Shown: positions 1-11,538 of the stretch, in pieces
Position numbering within the stretch: the stretch's first letter is position 1
Layout: each line of letters starts with the position of its first letter
Assembly: GCA_025175895.1 (NCBI GenBank)
Contig: CM045994.1
Span: 64,696,727-64,760,726 of the forward strand
Length of the DNA stretch: 64,000 nt
From: Wurfbainia villosa
Lineage: Eukaryota; Streptophyta; Magnoliopsida; Zingiberales; Zingiberaceae
Reading direction: 5' to 3'
Notes under the pieces: model-generated
The model's database searches: none
What the model saw: the letters and a program-made list of their open reading frames with translations, nothing else
Told to the model about the DNA's origin: nothing
Program-made: the position numbers and the translations under genes

Positions 1-958
1 ATCTCGACTTATTTATTTATAAGTCGATGATCTTTACCGGCTTTGGTAGACCTTTCGTATTGGAGGTGTTGAAACCCTCGCTAAACCGCCTCAATGGGTT
101 TAATTGTAGATCAATGATCTTTGTCGACGTTGATGGTCGTTTTATGCTGGATGTATTGGATAACCCTAGATTTAACAACCTAGGATAATCGACTGCACAC
201 GCGACCTATTGGTGGTAGTATGCTAGTGCGTGCAGTCAATAACCAAATATTTATATACTGCTTGTTTATCCACGAGTCTCATTCGTGGTAGCATATAGTT
301 GCGCGTAGACCGTGCTATTGATTGTCGGCCCATGGGTTACGTTCGAGGTAGCTCATAGATAGTTTCCTTTTTGTGCGAGAGCCACGAGGCTTTGTCGTGG
401 TATCCCGATGTGCACTACTTGTTGCAGTGGTTGGGTTTTACGGGTATATTTGTTATACCACTGACCAGGATGGTAGTAGACTGATATTGGTACTCTGAGG
501 GTTGGGTTACTTTAGTTTGTTCCCTGTGACTTCCATTGTGTGCATTATGATTATGCACTATTATCTATCCATCTACTGAGTGGTTGTACTCACTCCCTCC
601 TCACTTATCCTCTAGGTTAACTGATGGAGGACATGTTCTGTTGACCTACCTTTGTGTCGCTCAGAGAGTTCCTTGCCGTGCTTGTCTCCCTGCATCGTCG
701 GGATGCTGCTTTGGTTACTTTATCGGTGTTGCATTTTGATTATGCACTTTGGATTTTGTCGCAATTGGATTTGGGGTCATAAAACTATTTTACTTTGATT
801 GATATATGTTTAGTCGTGCATGCATGCAGTTATTGAAATACTTGTATTTCTATAATTATTTCGAGGTTTTTACCATATTTGGTCCATGGATTTCGGAATA
901 TTGTCACTAAGGGGCTCCTCTGTCATTTGGATGACGGATATGCCCCCAGGACGTGACA
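1..958 (+). repeat. Probable tail of the 5' LTR of the Tekay-like element
   Basis: The segment ends in CCAGGACGTGACA, matching the GGGGCGTGACA end of the downstream LTR, and is followed by ATTTTATTGGTTTG, a possible decayed primer site. A 'catgggtta...gaggtagc' block and an 'actcactcc' block have counterparts near 5050 and 5630. Overall similarity to the 3' LTR looks weak by eye, however, so this could be the LTR of a related but different gypsy family. I see no gene in it. Confidence 0.4.
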
Positions 959-2476
959 ATTTTATTGGTTTGCGGTTTTGGTTTGTGGGTTTTGGTGTTC
1001 GAGGATTTTCTTTTCCTTGGATTTTTGGGAGTTCTCGGGTTTTGGGACCAAGCAAGCTGAAGGATATCTCTGAGCTATAGGAAAGGTATTGTCTTTAGTG
1101 GTTATAGTACTTTTGTGGTTAGGAAAACTATTGACTTAGGGAAATTGCCCCTACTCATGGTCGTGGACGAGTTCGACGACGTATTGATCTTGAGGAATCT
1201 AATGATGATTTCGGAAGTACGGACTCTTTAGAGGTGCCGACTGATGTCAAATTAGGAAGCTAGGGATTTAGCTGCTAGCCATCGATTTGAAGGTCAAGGA
1301 GTAAACCCTCAGAAAATATCAGTCCATACTATTAGTGATTTGGTTATGGATAAGGCGTGTATACTTACACTGGTCAAGACGATGAAAGATCGTTTTACCT
1401 TATTATAGGAGGTGTTGGATGGGATATTTATCTATCCCAGTATTTCTTCTAGAGAAGATCCGGAACTCTTTGTTAAAGGAGAGATGGACCTTTGAGGTTA
1501 TGCATCGATTATCGATGATAGAATATGGTAGTTGTAGAAGGAAATGAATATCCTTCATTGTGGAAAGATGATCTATTTAGATCAACTATAGGACATCTGT
1601 GTATACTCTAGGATTGATTTATGGCTATTGGTATGTTGATATTGTAGTGACAGTGTCATACAATTTTCATGGTTGTTGTGATGATTGTTATATCATCAGC
1701 CTAGAGTAAAGAGAATGCAGTTGTATAGCGATGACAATTTCATACTTGGTATGAATTGTATGAGCTTTTGGATTATTTTATTAGACTTATTGACGACTTA
1801 GTCGTCCAGGGATTTGGGAAATCGTGTATTCTGGACACGATTGGATCATTTGTGATGGTGGTAGTTGGAGTTGAGCACTCGGCCACCGTAGATGATGATT
1901 TTTTTTGGTATTGATTTGATTATTACCATAGATATGGATAGGATGCTCTAGTGGTACTATACCGCTGACTGGTGATGGAATTTACTTGGTCTAAAGCTTG
2001 TGAAATTAGTTTCACTTGCAATGATTGACTTTTACACCCGTGGTGTTTGATCATTCTCGGGTGGAAGGAAGGGTATTGTATGCGGATGCAATGTTTCAGA
2101 GAATGGAGCATTTCTGATTTAGTTGATCGAGACGTATCCCGTGTTTACGTCAAATGAGGAACTACGAGATGGGTTGTCATATATTTATGACGTGGACTTC
2201 GCAGTTATTATATTGTTTAGAAGAGGTGAGGAGCTGAAATGCTCATGGAGTTTTGGCTAGCTACTGGATAGCTACTATAGAGTAGCTGGAACAGGAACGG
2301 TTGTAACAAGGAAGTTTGGTCGCGATAGCCTCCCATGCACTTATAGAGTGTATGGTGGAGTGAATTTTGGACGGTAGATGGACTACTGTCTCTGACTCCG
2401 AGGAGGATAATCGTTTTCGGAGTTGCATTAGTTTAAGGAAGAGATGCTTTAGGAAATTTCAATTCCGGAATGAAAG
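959..2476 (+). pseudogene. Decayed gag and reverse transcriptase remnants of the gypsy element
   Basis: No long reading frame survives. At 1141-1260 a reading frame gives a Gly/Arg-rich stretch (THGRGRVRRR) like the start of Tekay gag proteins. At 1492-1515 the sequence encodes LRLCIDYR, the reverse transcriptase motif that precedes the template-grip region, directly followed by a stop. Between these traces the bulk of gag, protease and the N-terminal part of pol is missing, and the YxDD active site could not be found. The remainder to 2476 has stops in all frames. The call rests on the LCIDYR motif and the position between an LTR end and the integrase; finer domain limits cannot be set. Confidence 0.55.
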
Positions 2477-3401
2477 TGGAAGCATATTATTATGGATTTT
2501 GTGGTGGGTTTGTCTAGGACACATCAGGGCTATGACGCGATTTGGGTAGTCGTTGACCGACTGACCAAATCCGCGCACTTTTTAGCGAGTTGGCAGACCG
2601 ACTCTCTGGATTGTTTGGCAGAGTTATATTGACGGGAGATCATCAGATTTCATGGTGTTCCTTTGAGCATTATATCGAGATAGAGATCACTCGGTTCACG
2701 CCTCGGTTGCTCGCAGAGTCTACGAGCGTTAGACACACGCTGCTTTAGTATTGCATTCCATCCGCAGACAGATGGACAGTCTGAGCGAGCCATTTAGACA
2801 CTAGAGGACTTGCTGAGGTCCTGTGTTATGGATTTCGGGGCAACTGGGAGGACCAGTTGCTAGGACCCATAGAGCTCAGCATGAGACAGGGTTGGTCCGT
2901 ACTATCAGACGTAGGATGGCAGAGGCGCAGGATCATCAGAAGAGTTATGCAAATCGGAGACGGAAACCTCGGGAGTTCTCTATTAGTGACCAGGTATTCC
3001 TGCAAGTCTCACCCACGAAAGGAGTGAAGAGATTTGACCTCCGTGGTAAGCTAGCTCCTAGATATATCGGTCCGTTTGAGATTTTGGAGAGGATCAGAGC
3101 AGTTGCTTATCGTCTAGAGCTACCACCATCTTTGACGAGTATTCACGATGTATTCCATGTGTCTATGCTGAGGAAGTATGTGCCAGACTCTACACATATT
3201 CTGTCAGATGTATCAGGTTCCATTCAACTTGATGCTACGTACGCAGAGGTTCCGGTACGGATTTTGGATTACAAGGAACGACAGTTGCGGAACAAGGTTG
3301 TGCGACTTGTCAAGGTTGGGTGGAGTCACCACACCGACGAGGAGGCTACTTGGGAGCTCGAGGAAAAGATCAGAGCTCAATACCCCCACTTGTTTACTTA
3401 A
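2477..3401 (+). pseudogene. Gypsy integrase with chromodomain-like C-terminus (broken)
   Basis: Integrase inserts the cDNA into the host chromosome. Conceptual translation from 2477 gives WKHIIMDFVVGL and then VVVDRLTKSAHFLA, the first catalytic Asp region of gypsy integrases. HPQTDGQSERA follows at about 2755-2790, then a stop. From 2823 a 192-codon open frame carries the C-terminal DNA-binding part (GKLAPRYIGPFEILERI, VFHVSMLRKYV). It ends in a chromodomain-like tail (EVPVRILDYKERQLRNKVV...VGWSHHTDEEATWELE) that closes at 3401. That tail is the hallmark of chromoviruses and is thought to guide integration into heterochromatin. Stops and frame changes in the catalytic core make it non-functional. 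The polypurine tract and the 3' LTR begin about 85 bases downstream, as expected. Confidence 0.85.
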
Positions 3402-3487
3402 GGTACGTGAGGTATATTTTCAAGATTTATGGTATTTCTTACTCGAAATGCATCTTTTGGGGATCAAATTTTTATTAGTAGGGAGAA

Positions 3488-6092
3488 TGTTAAATATTGG
3501 AAAATGTAAAATAGTGAATTAAATGGCCAAATAATTAAGGAAATAATCCTGGAAATTTTTCGGGATTTTTTAGGGAATTTTAGGAAATTTTCCAGAATTT
3601 TTCTGGATTTAAACGGACTCCGTATGAGATTTTTACGGGGATAAAATAAACAGTTTTAGGTGGGGTCTATTTACGGGGTTTAATACGCGAGGAAAACCCT
3701 AAATTTCTATTTTCTTTTCCTTTTTCCCTGCCGCGACTCTCTTCTTCTTTCTTTCCTTTCGGATTCCACTACACGGCGCCCTCATCCCCTTTCGGAGCCC
3801 ACTTCCACGCCCTCTTCTTCACCGGCGACGCCTTCTTCCGAAGTCGCCTCTTTACCTTCAGCCGTCGACGCCTCTTCCTCTGCGGGCTCGCCACGGCCGC
3901 CCGCCGCCGCCAGCGGGCCACAGCCGCCGCACGGTGTTTCTCTTTCGGACGCCTTTCTTCCTCGAGCCCGAGTCCTTCCTCGCGACAAGCGCGGATCGAC
4001 CTTGACGGCGCCCCCGGTAGTCGGCGGCGAACGCGCAAGTCGAGGTGGCGTCGGTGGCGGCAGGGTTTTGGTTCTGACCTAGGTTCACTATTTTTGCCGG
4101 AGCAGGCGATTAGGGCAAATTTGGTGAGATTGTTGCCGGTGGGGGAGCTACCCTTCTAGCCGAAACGCTGGGAGCAAGGTAAGGGTTGATTGGCGTTTTG
4201 TCTAATCCCTACGGTATGTTTCTGTGATTTGACAGTGGATTGTGTTTGGGCAGTGATTTAGGGCAACAAGGAAAAATTTGCCGGCGAACTGTGCAGTCGA
4301 GAAGGTTTTTGCTAGCGCAGGTATATCTCGAGGATTGTTGTAGATGATGAATTAGGTTAATTGATTAGGAAATAATTGGATAAATTAAAAGCCATTAAAT
4401 TTCAGTTATTTGACTTAGGTTGTTAAAATGCGGGTTAAACCAGGTTAATTGATTAATTAGCTTATCATTAATTAATCAAAATTTTTATCAATTGATTTAG
4501 TGAGCTAAATTAATTGTATGGATATTTGTGGATAAGGAAAATTGGAAATAGTTTGGGTTAATTGGGTTATGAAGGAAATCGATTTAGTATTCGATTTATC
4601 GGTAAATTGCATTTTTGTACTTGACTATAGTTATGCTATATGCAGGTTTTGGTCACGAGGCAGGATCCTCGATCGTGAAAATTTGGTTTTCATTCTTGCG
4701 GATATTTTATCAGGCGGGTATTTTGACTTATCTTTTAGATATAGTCAAGTTGATATGTTAGTTAGGATAGCATGCAATACTTTTCATGTTTATATGCCTA
4801 GTATGTTTTTGTGCCTACTAGATACATGCATTTGATCAGTATGTTTATATCTTACCTGTTTTACTTGGATCATAGTATTTGGATTATGGATATGTACATA
4901 TTGATTGTACATATTTTTCGGATAAGTATTTTGAGTAGGATTTACATGCTTTAGTATCATGCACCATCTTGCAGGATTGCATACTGGCTGGACGGGGTTC
5001 CATTATTGTTGAGCCGCATAGTTACATAACTACACACTGCTTGCCACTCATGGGTTAGTGGTACATCGAGGAGGTGTGTGCGTTGCTCTGTCGAGCTCCA
5101 TTGGACCGCTCATGGGTAGCGATGAGGCAGCGTGGTAGCGGGCAGGGATCCCTCCTCTGGTCTATGACACCGGGAGATGAGAGCTTAGCTCCCCCACTAT
5201 GTTTGGGGCAGGAGGATAGGTGTACTCAGACAGCATCCTGTCCACTCGGTCACTCAGGAGCAGTGATGGCAGAGTGCACAGTTGTCATAGCCCTACCCAC
5301 TCGGCTTCACCATCGCGTGTGGGCGTCGAGGTGACCATGTCATATATGCACATGCATTTTGATTGCATTTGTATTGTGTTTCTTTGCATTATTGTATTGA
5401 TGCCTTGGATGTTGCATATGATTGCCATGCATCCGAGATTCATATTCATATATGATGATGACTTTATCTCTTACAAGAGGGCACATGCTCCTATATCGGG
5501 ATAGGAGATTCGGTGAGTCTGATTCTTTTGCATTTATTTCTTGCTTATCATATATATGAGACTGTACTGACATGATTAGTATTGTTAGTTATACCTTACT
5601 TTGCATATCTACTATATTCGCAGAGTTCTTTGAACTCACCCCGTTGATTTATATCTATTTCAGGATGGAGCTGTCAGGAGAGTCCAGCTGCCAAACCCCC
5701 TCGTCGTGGAAGTATATTTTGTTATTTGTGTTTACGGTTTTTGGGTATTTGGATTAGAATATATGTTTAGGACTGGAGTTGGATATCTGTACCTGTGGAT
5801 GTTTTGGTATGTCCTTAGGGACCTTTGATCGGATTTTTATTTCGATTGGATTTCGGTTGAGTATTCCTGCCCAGATGGCAGAAGGGGTAAGTCTAGTTAG
5901 AGTAGACTTTTGTTTACCTAGATTTGTTGGCCTGAGGCCTTATTATTATCTTCGTGTGATGTGGTATGATTCCGGTCGTGTTGACCGATGTATAGTGGCC
6001 GTGTAGGCCTTGTATAAAAATTGGTATTGTCACCCGTACAGGGGAGATGCTGCCGGATTTTCGTCTGGCGGGGACTCCCTCGGGGCGTGACA
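3488..6092 (+). repeat. 3' LTR of the Tekay-like gypsy element
   Basis: It starts TGTTAAATATTGG just after a purine-rich AGTAGGGAGAA and ends GGGGCGTGACA, giving TG...CA ends and a 2.6 kb length normal for Tekay LTRs. It contains a GC-rich block (about 3770-4090) after an 'aaaccctaaa' stretch, an AT-rich middle, and a tail with 'ttgaactcacc' near 5630. Open frames inside it look like chance frames of GC-rich LTR sequence and match no family I know. The 3' boundary is set by the switch to copia gag sequence. Confidence 0.75.
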
Positions 6093-6700
6093 AGGGTTGT
6101 AAGAGGAAGGCAAAAGAACAGAAGAAAGGAAAGAACAAAAAGGCAAAGAAGGCGGAATCACAAAGGGCACTTGCCATCACTGTGGCAAGGAAGGCCACCG
6201 CGAAGAGATTTATCTTGAGTCCATGAAGAAGAAGAAGGCATCAGATGCCCCATCCTCTTGAGTATCTTCGTTATTGATTGTCATTCTATTTCCTTGGACA
6301 CTTGGGTATTGGATCTTGGGTGTAGCTCACATATATGTAATGACATACAGGGCTAAGGAATAGAAGAAGACTTGTCGAGGAAGTCAAATTTGCGAGTTAG
6401 GCAATGGAGCAAAGGTTGCTGCGATGCCATCGGAACTTATTTCTTTGAAGCTCCTAGTGGACTAGTCTTAGAACAATTGCTATTATGTTCCTTCTCTAAT
6501 AAAGAACATTGTTTCTATTTCCTGTTTAAATAGAAATGGTTTCCATTTGACGTTTAGTAACAATTGTTGTTATATAACTTTAAATGGCATACTTTATGGA
6601 ACTGGAACCTTGAGTAATGGCATTTATACGTTGGACGTATCCAGTGACATTTTCAATATCGAAGCGAGCAACACGCGTGCTCGAAAGGATAATCAAATAG
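6093..6700 (+). pseudogene. Copia A gag C-terminus and protease remnants
   Basis: A basic stretch leads to the zinc knuckle at about 6165-6200, read as CHHCGKEGHREEIYLES. The related copy G reads CHHCGKEGHWQRNCKIYLES, so a short deletion has removed the last cysteine of the CCHC motif, which normally binds the genomic RNA. The protease follows at about 6270-6350 with LDTWVLDLGCSSHIC; the usual active-site Asp-Thr-Gly is changed to Asp-Leu-Gly. Frameshifts near 6400-6480 interrupt the frame, after which NIVSISCLNRNG and TLNGILYGTGTL continue the pre-integrase region. All of it is decayed relative to copies B and G. Confidence 0.8.
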
Positions 6701-8349
6701 ACTCCCATATGTAGCATTGTCGTCTTGGCCATATAAGCAAGAAACGCATGTCCGAATTACACCGATGTGGAATTCTGGAATCGTTTGAATTGGATTCATA
6801 CGATACATGCGAATCATGCTTAAAAGGCAAGATGACTAAGTTACCTTTTACTGGAAAATGTGAATGAGTGGGAGAGTTACTAGGTCTAATACATACTGAT
6901 GTATGTGGACCTATGTCAACTCAAGCATTAGGAGGCTATAGCTACTTCATTACCTTCACCGATGATCACTCACGGTTTGGGTATGTGTTCTTGATGAAAC
7001 ACAAGTCTGAAGCCTTTGAAAGGTTCAAAGAGTTCAGAAATGAAGTAGAGAAACAACATGACAAGAGTATTAAAATACTTCGATCGGATCGAGGTGGTGA
7101 ATACTTAAGTCAGGAGTTTCTTGATTACCTAAGAGACAATGGTATATTGTCTCAATGGACTCCGCCCTATACACCACAGCATAATGGTGTATCTGAGAGG
7201 CGTAACTGGACCTTGTTGGACATGGTCAGGTCAATGATGAATCATGCGACTCTTCCCAAGTCCTTTTGGGGTTATGCACTTCAGACAGCTGTTTACTTGT
7301 TAAACAGAATGTCTACCAAGGTAGTCTCAACTACTCCATATGAGATATGGAATAGTAAGAAACCTCATGTATCTTACTTGAAGATATGGGGTTGTCCTGC
7401 TTATGTGAAGCGGACTGTATCAGACAAATTGGATGCTAAGTCTGATAAATGTCTATTTGTTGGATACCCTAAGGAAACAAGGGGTTACCAATTCTATCAT
7501 CCTGTGGAACAAAAGGTGTTTGTTTCAAGGCATGCTGTGTTTCTAGAGAAAGAGTTTCTCTTGCAAGAAAACAGTGGGAGTGTCGTCGAGCTTGAGGAGG
7601 CTCGAGAGACTCAAATAGACATTAATGAGATACCTGGTGAAGCACAACAGCCGACAACTCATAGTGATGAGCAATCGGCTGGACCTATTATAACACCACA
7701 TCTTCGTAGATCTGGTAGAACACGCAATATTCCTGAGAGATATGGATTTCTCGTAAGTGAATCAAACGACGTGTTACTCATTGATGATGAGGAGCCTACC
7801 AGTTATGAAGAAGTGCTGACAAGTTCAGAAAGGGATAAGTGGCTTGGTGCCATGAAGTCGGAAATGGATTCCATGTATGAAAACCAAGTTTGGAACTTGG
7901 TTGACCCACCTGAAGGGATAAAGCCTATAGGGTGCAAGTGGGTTTTCAAGAAGAAAACCGACATGGATGGTAATGTGATTACCTATAAGGCTAGATTGGT
8001 GGCGAAAGGATATCGTCAAAAACAAGGTGTTGATTATGACGAAACCTATTCGCCTGTAGTTATGCTTAAATCCATTCGGATGCTCCTGGCCATAGCGGCT
8101 CATTATGATTATGAGATATGGCAGATGGATGTGAAAATAGCTTTTCTTAATGGAAACCTGCTCGAGGACGTGTATATGATACAGCCTGAGGGTTTCACAT
8201 CGGTTGATAAAACCAAGGTATGCAAATTGCGACGGTCCATTTATGGATTGAAGCAAGCATCCAGGAGCTGGAATATCCATTTTGATGAGACAATCAAAAG
8301 TTTGATTTCTCACAAAATCGAGCGAACCTTGTGTGTACAAGAAGGTTAG
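6701..8349 (+). pseudogene. Copia A integrase and N-terminal reverse transcriptase
   Basis: The pre-integrase zinc-binding segment (HCRLGH...CESCLKGKMTKLPF) is present at about 6715-6860 but carries stops at 6712 (TAG in place of Trp) and 6866 (TGA). From 6868 a 493-codon frame is open. It holds the integrase core (HTDVCGPM, FTDDHSRFGYVFLMKHK, LRSDRGGEYLS, YTPQHNGVSERRN with Asp-Asp-Glu residues visible) and the integrase C-terminal domain with GYPKETRGYQF. After an acidic linker comes the start of reverse transcriptase (DKWLGAMKSEMDSM, GCKWVFKKK, ARLVAKGYRQKQGVDYDETYSPV, QMDVKIAFLNG, SIYGLKQASRSW). A frameshift around 8320-8345 ends it. QMDVKIAFLNG has Ile where copia proteins normally have Thr or Ser. 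Confidence 0.9.
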
Positions 8350-9330
8350 TGGGAGTGCGATCGTGTTCCTAGTATTGTATGTCGATAACATACTACTTAT
8401 AGGAAACGTTTTTTCAATCTTACAGTCAGTTAAGGTTTGGTTATCCAAGACATTCTCCATGAAAGACCTGGGAGAAGCAACCTACATCCTCGGGATTAAG
8501 ATCTATAGAGATAGATCGAAACGGTTGCTTGGTCTTTCGCAATCTACATATATAGACCGAGTGCTAAAGAGGTTTAGCATGTCGGAATCCAAGAAAGGTT
8601 TCCTACCCATCAGGCATGGGGTACACCTTTCGAAGTCTATGTGTCCGCGCACAGAAGACGAGAGGATTTGCATGAGTAAGATTCCCTATGCATCAAATAG
8701 GATCTATCATGTATGCTATGTTATGTCGAGGCCCGATGTATCGTATGCTCACGAGTGTCACGGCGGATACCGATCCGATCGAGAATGGATCATTGGGTGG
8801 TATTAAGGCGATCCTTAAGTACTTGAGAAGAACTAAGGATGTGTTCCTAATATATGGAGAAGGGGACATGGTGATATGCGGGTATACGGATGCGGCTTCG
8901 AGACACAAGGATGATTCAGTCTCGGATGCGGATCGTGTTCACACTTTGAATAGAGCGCGATGAGTTGGAAAGGTTCCAAACAAGAGACTGTAGCGGATTC
9001 TACCACTGAGGCAGAATATATTGCAGCTTCGGAAGTAGCAAAGGAAGCGGTTTGGATCAAGAAGTTCGTTCATGAACTTGGTGTGATTCCGGCCATTGTT
9101 GAAGCAATACCGGTCTACTGTGACAACAATAGAGCAATTGCACAGGCGAAAGAGCCAAGGTCTCATCAGCGATCCAAACATGTAGCCGCCGCTATCATCT
9201 TATCAAGAGATCATCGGTAGGAAGCGAAATACAAATCGAGAAAATTCCCCTTTGAAGGAACTTAGCGGATCCTTTGACTAAGGCATTACCTCAAAGTAAG
9301 TTTGAGGGTCATGTTGGGCTTATGGTATTG
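8350..9330 (+). pseudogene. Copia A reverse transcriptase C-terminus and RNase H
   Basis: The frame continues with AIVFLVLYVDNILLIGN at about 8357-8407. The active-site box should be YVDD; here codon 8387-8389 is AAC (Asn) instead of Asp, which would abolish polymerase activity. FSMKDLGEATYILGIKI, SQSTYIDRVLKRFSM and SKIPYASN follow. A frameshift near 8700 precedes the connection domain. RNase H is recognisable from DAASRHKDDSVSDADRV at about 8890 and TVADSTTEAEYIAASEVAKEAVWIKK from about 8990. YCDNNRAIAQAKEPRSHQRSKHV comes next, then a further frameshift into a short tail ending near 9330. The polypurine tract AGTGGGAGTC at 9358-9367 follows directly. Confidence 0.9.
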
Positions 9331-9367
9331 GATACCGGAGCGATTGGCATTAGGCCAAGTGGGAGTC

Positions 9368-11536
9368 TGTTAGTAATATATGAGAGATGTCCTAAGGCAA
9401 TCGCCTTATGTATGAACCATTTATATGATAAATGAAGATTCACTATGTGAGTATACATGTTTTATGTATTTGATTGGATCTTAAACTCATTTACTGAATG
9501 TCCACGATACGATTCACAGCATGAGAGAATTTGTGATTGGATCACAACTAGGGAGTATCTCTACATGTGTAATTGTGATGTATCGGAATTATCCCTAGTC
9601 GATGAATTGATGGATTTGGACACCATCAATTCTGTCGAGACTAGCACGAGGTATACTCCTTGGTGTATCCAAGCGGTGATTCTCCTTTGGTGGAGACATA
9701 GTGATGTCGGAGTTAATCGTGGATGCTAGTTATGGTAACTAGTTCATTGGGTGACCAGTAGTAAGACTTCATATGGTTCTCTGCATATATAGATATGTCA
9801 ATGAAGTTCTTCTTGTGGCTTAAGTCGATGTTCCTTTGACTTGCGGTATTCAAGTCATCTTGATCATGGAGACTTATGCTTTGACATCTTAAGCAAACAT
9901 CTCTAAGGAGATGTGGACGAGATGATTGGGTATAAGTCAGTGATCGAAGGTGTTTGAATAGCCTATAAAGGATTCACCACTCCTTGCGAGAGATGTATAC
10001 CCATGGCCTCTCGTCGGATTATTACTAAAGTCTTTGGCCAAAGCATTACATGTTTAGAGTAAGGTACTCTTGATACATGTGGAGTAACTAGAATCGTAGG
10101 GCGAGGAAATGATACTTGGGCTAGGTGTGGCGTAGTCGACCTAGTAGGGGTGACACAATAGACCATGTCTGAACCAAGTGGGTATAAGATGAGTGAAGGG
10201 AATGGGGCACGCGATTCATTCGAGCTCTTGAAGGGTTTGAAATAGTTACGGATCAGGTTGATCTTTTCGGTTAATTGGGGATCATGATGTACTACTAGGT
10301 GCCACTCATGATCGTTCTATAATTAATGGTTAATTATAGGCGGCCAACATAAAGCGAGAACCTATTTGGTCACCACACGCTGTGAGCGTAATCCAAGGAT
10401 TTAAAGCGAGCTTGAGAATGGGATTCTCGGAGAGAAACTAAGTTTGGTTGGACCAAACATAAGCGAGCATGAAATCGTTTGATCGCAATGGAGGCGTGGA
10501 TGGGCGTGTCTTATGAAGACATAATGGATGGACCAAAATGGTTTGGTTCTAATCCAATGGAGGAGAATAAACCAAAGGGTTTGGTTTATTTTAAACGAAT
10601 GAACCAAAAGTTGGTTCGGTTCGTTTTAACTTAAAATAAACCATCATGGTTTGGTTTATTTTTAACTTATCTTAATGGAGCGGGTTAACGGGCCTAATGG
10701 TTATGATCCAATAACCATTAAGAGAATTAGTTCTCTATAAAAGTGGGCTTAATGGATAATTAAGCCCTAATCCAAACCCTTAGCCCCAAGAGTTGCCGCC
10801 CACCCTTGGAGTTGCTCGGCGACCCTAGGCTGCCGCTTGTTGTGCCGTCATCTCCTTGCTTGCGTCAAGCTTCAGCCGGTGAACCCTCGGCGACCCTCTG
10901 ATCTTCCTAGGCCTCGGTGAAAAGGTGAGCACTTGGCTTCCTTGTTTTGGCGGCGCCTACTCCTCCACCAAGCTGTCGATTTTACGGACAGCTTCTTCTC
11001 GTCGAGCGTCGTTTGGGCGGCGGTTAGAGCTCGACCGGCGGATAACTTACCGATTCGATCTCGGTAATCCTCTGAGGTGGTGGGACGAAGGATTCGTCAA
11101 TCGGTTGACGAATACCTCTCCGGAGAAGCGAGTTTTGAGAACTCGTATTAGGATCCGAATTTGGATTCGGATCGTGATCATCTCTCGATCACGTCGTCTT
11201 CAACACGAGGCTAGTAACCCGTACGAAGATGAAGCTCGTGGCTTAGCGAAGTCATCCCAAGGAACTCGGCGTGGATACGGATAGAGACGATTCTAGCGAG
11301 GATCTTTCCGGTTGATGTCGTTCCCGCTACACGTCATACGAAAGGTATAACGTAGTTAAATTTCCTTTTATTGCAAATTTAAATTTACGGTTATGTCTAC
11401 ACTTGTTGTAATATGCATGCGTGTGTTGTGTGTGTTGTAATAAATAGGAGTATTTATTATTTTTATTTCTTCCGCTGTGTTCATGTTTACGAAACATGAT
11501 CGAACACACACACGCCGCGGTGCCGGAAACCCAACA
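9368..11536 (+). repeat. 3' LTR of copia A (Angela-like)
   Basis: Starts TGTTAGTAATATATGAG after the polypurine tract and ends CCGGAAACCCAACA. Related LTRs occur in reverse orientation at 33238-35432, 42309-46371 (interrupted), 51154-53351 and 56311-57271. A TATA box lies at 10736-10743 (TATAAAAG), so U3 is about 1.4 kb and R-U5 about 0.8 kb. Before the TATA box there is a series of 'accaaa...tttggt' stretches (10430-10660), short inverted repeats shared by all copies. The open frame at 10925-11284 lies in the transcribed leader part; I do not consider it a gene. Confidence 0.9.
10736..10743 (+). promoter_or_regulatory. TATA box of the copia A LTR
   Basis: TATAAAAG in the context 'gttctctataaaagtggg'. 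The same element is seen in the reverse-oriented family members, for example as TTTTTATA at 34038-34045. It defines the likely start of the R region. Confidence 0.7.
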
Positions 11537-11538
11537 AT

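Larger units (their letters stand above)
1..6092 (+). mobile_element. Degenerate Ty3/gypsy element, Tekay-like chromovirus
   Basis: This is an old gypsy element read left to right: a probable 5' LTR tail, a short decayed internal region with gag, reverse transcriptase and integrase traces, and a long 3' LTR that ends in GGGGCGTGACA. Order of domains and the chromodomain-like integrase tail fit the Tekay/Del group of chromoviruses. The internal part between the LTRs is only about 2.5 kb, far shorter than the 5-6 kb of a complete gag-pol, so large deletions have occurred. The right end abuts copia gag sequence (AGGGTTGTAAGAGG) matching the gag of the other copia copies here, so I infer insertion into copia A. 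The left flank and its TSD lie outside the window. Confidence 0.75.
6093..11536 (+). mobile_element. Angela-like Ty1/copia element A, 5' part cut off
   Basis: Order gag zinc knuckle, protease, integrase, reverse transcriptase, RNase H and a 3' LTR of 2.2 kb identifies Ty1/copia. The integrase wording (LGLIHTDVCGPM, LRSDRGGEYLSQEF, VGYPKETRGYQFY) is closest in my memory to the Angela/BARE lineage, and the long LTR fits. The element is entered from its left by the gypsy LTR end, so its 5' LTR and most of gag are absent from the window. On the right it ends CCCAACA and is followed by ATATG, which is also the target sequence in the gag of the Sirevirus-like elements (GGCATATGCC), so A was most likely inserted into element C. 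Confidence 0.85.

Noticed and set aside
3769..4088. Arg/Ala-rich open frames on the minus strand in the GC-rich part of the gypsy LTR
   Set aside because: Several overlapping frames are open only because of high GC; no recognisable domain, and the position is inside an LTR.
10925..11284. 119-codon plus-strand frame in the copia A LTR as a gene
   Set aside because: It lies in the R-U5 leader of the LTR, and is low-complexity Arg/Ile near its end; other LTR copies do not keep the frame open.
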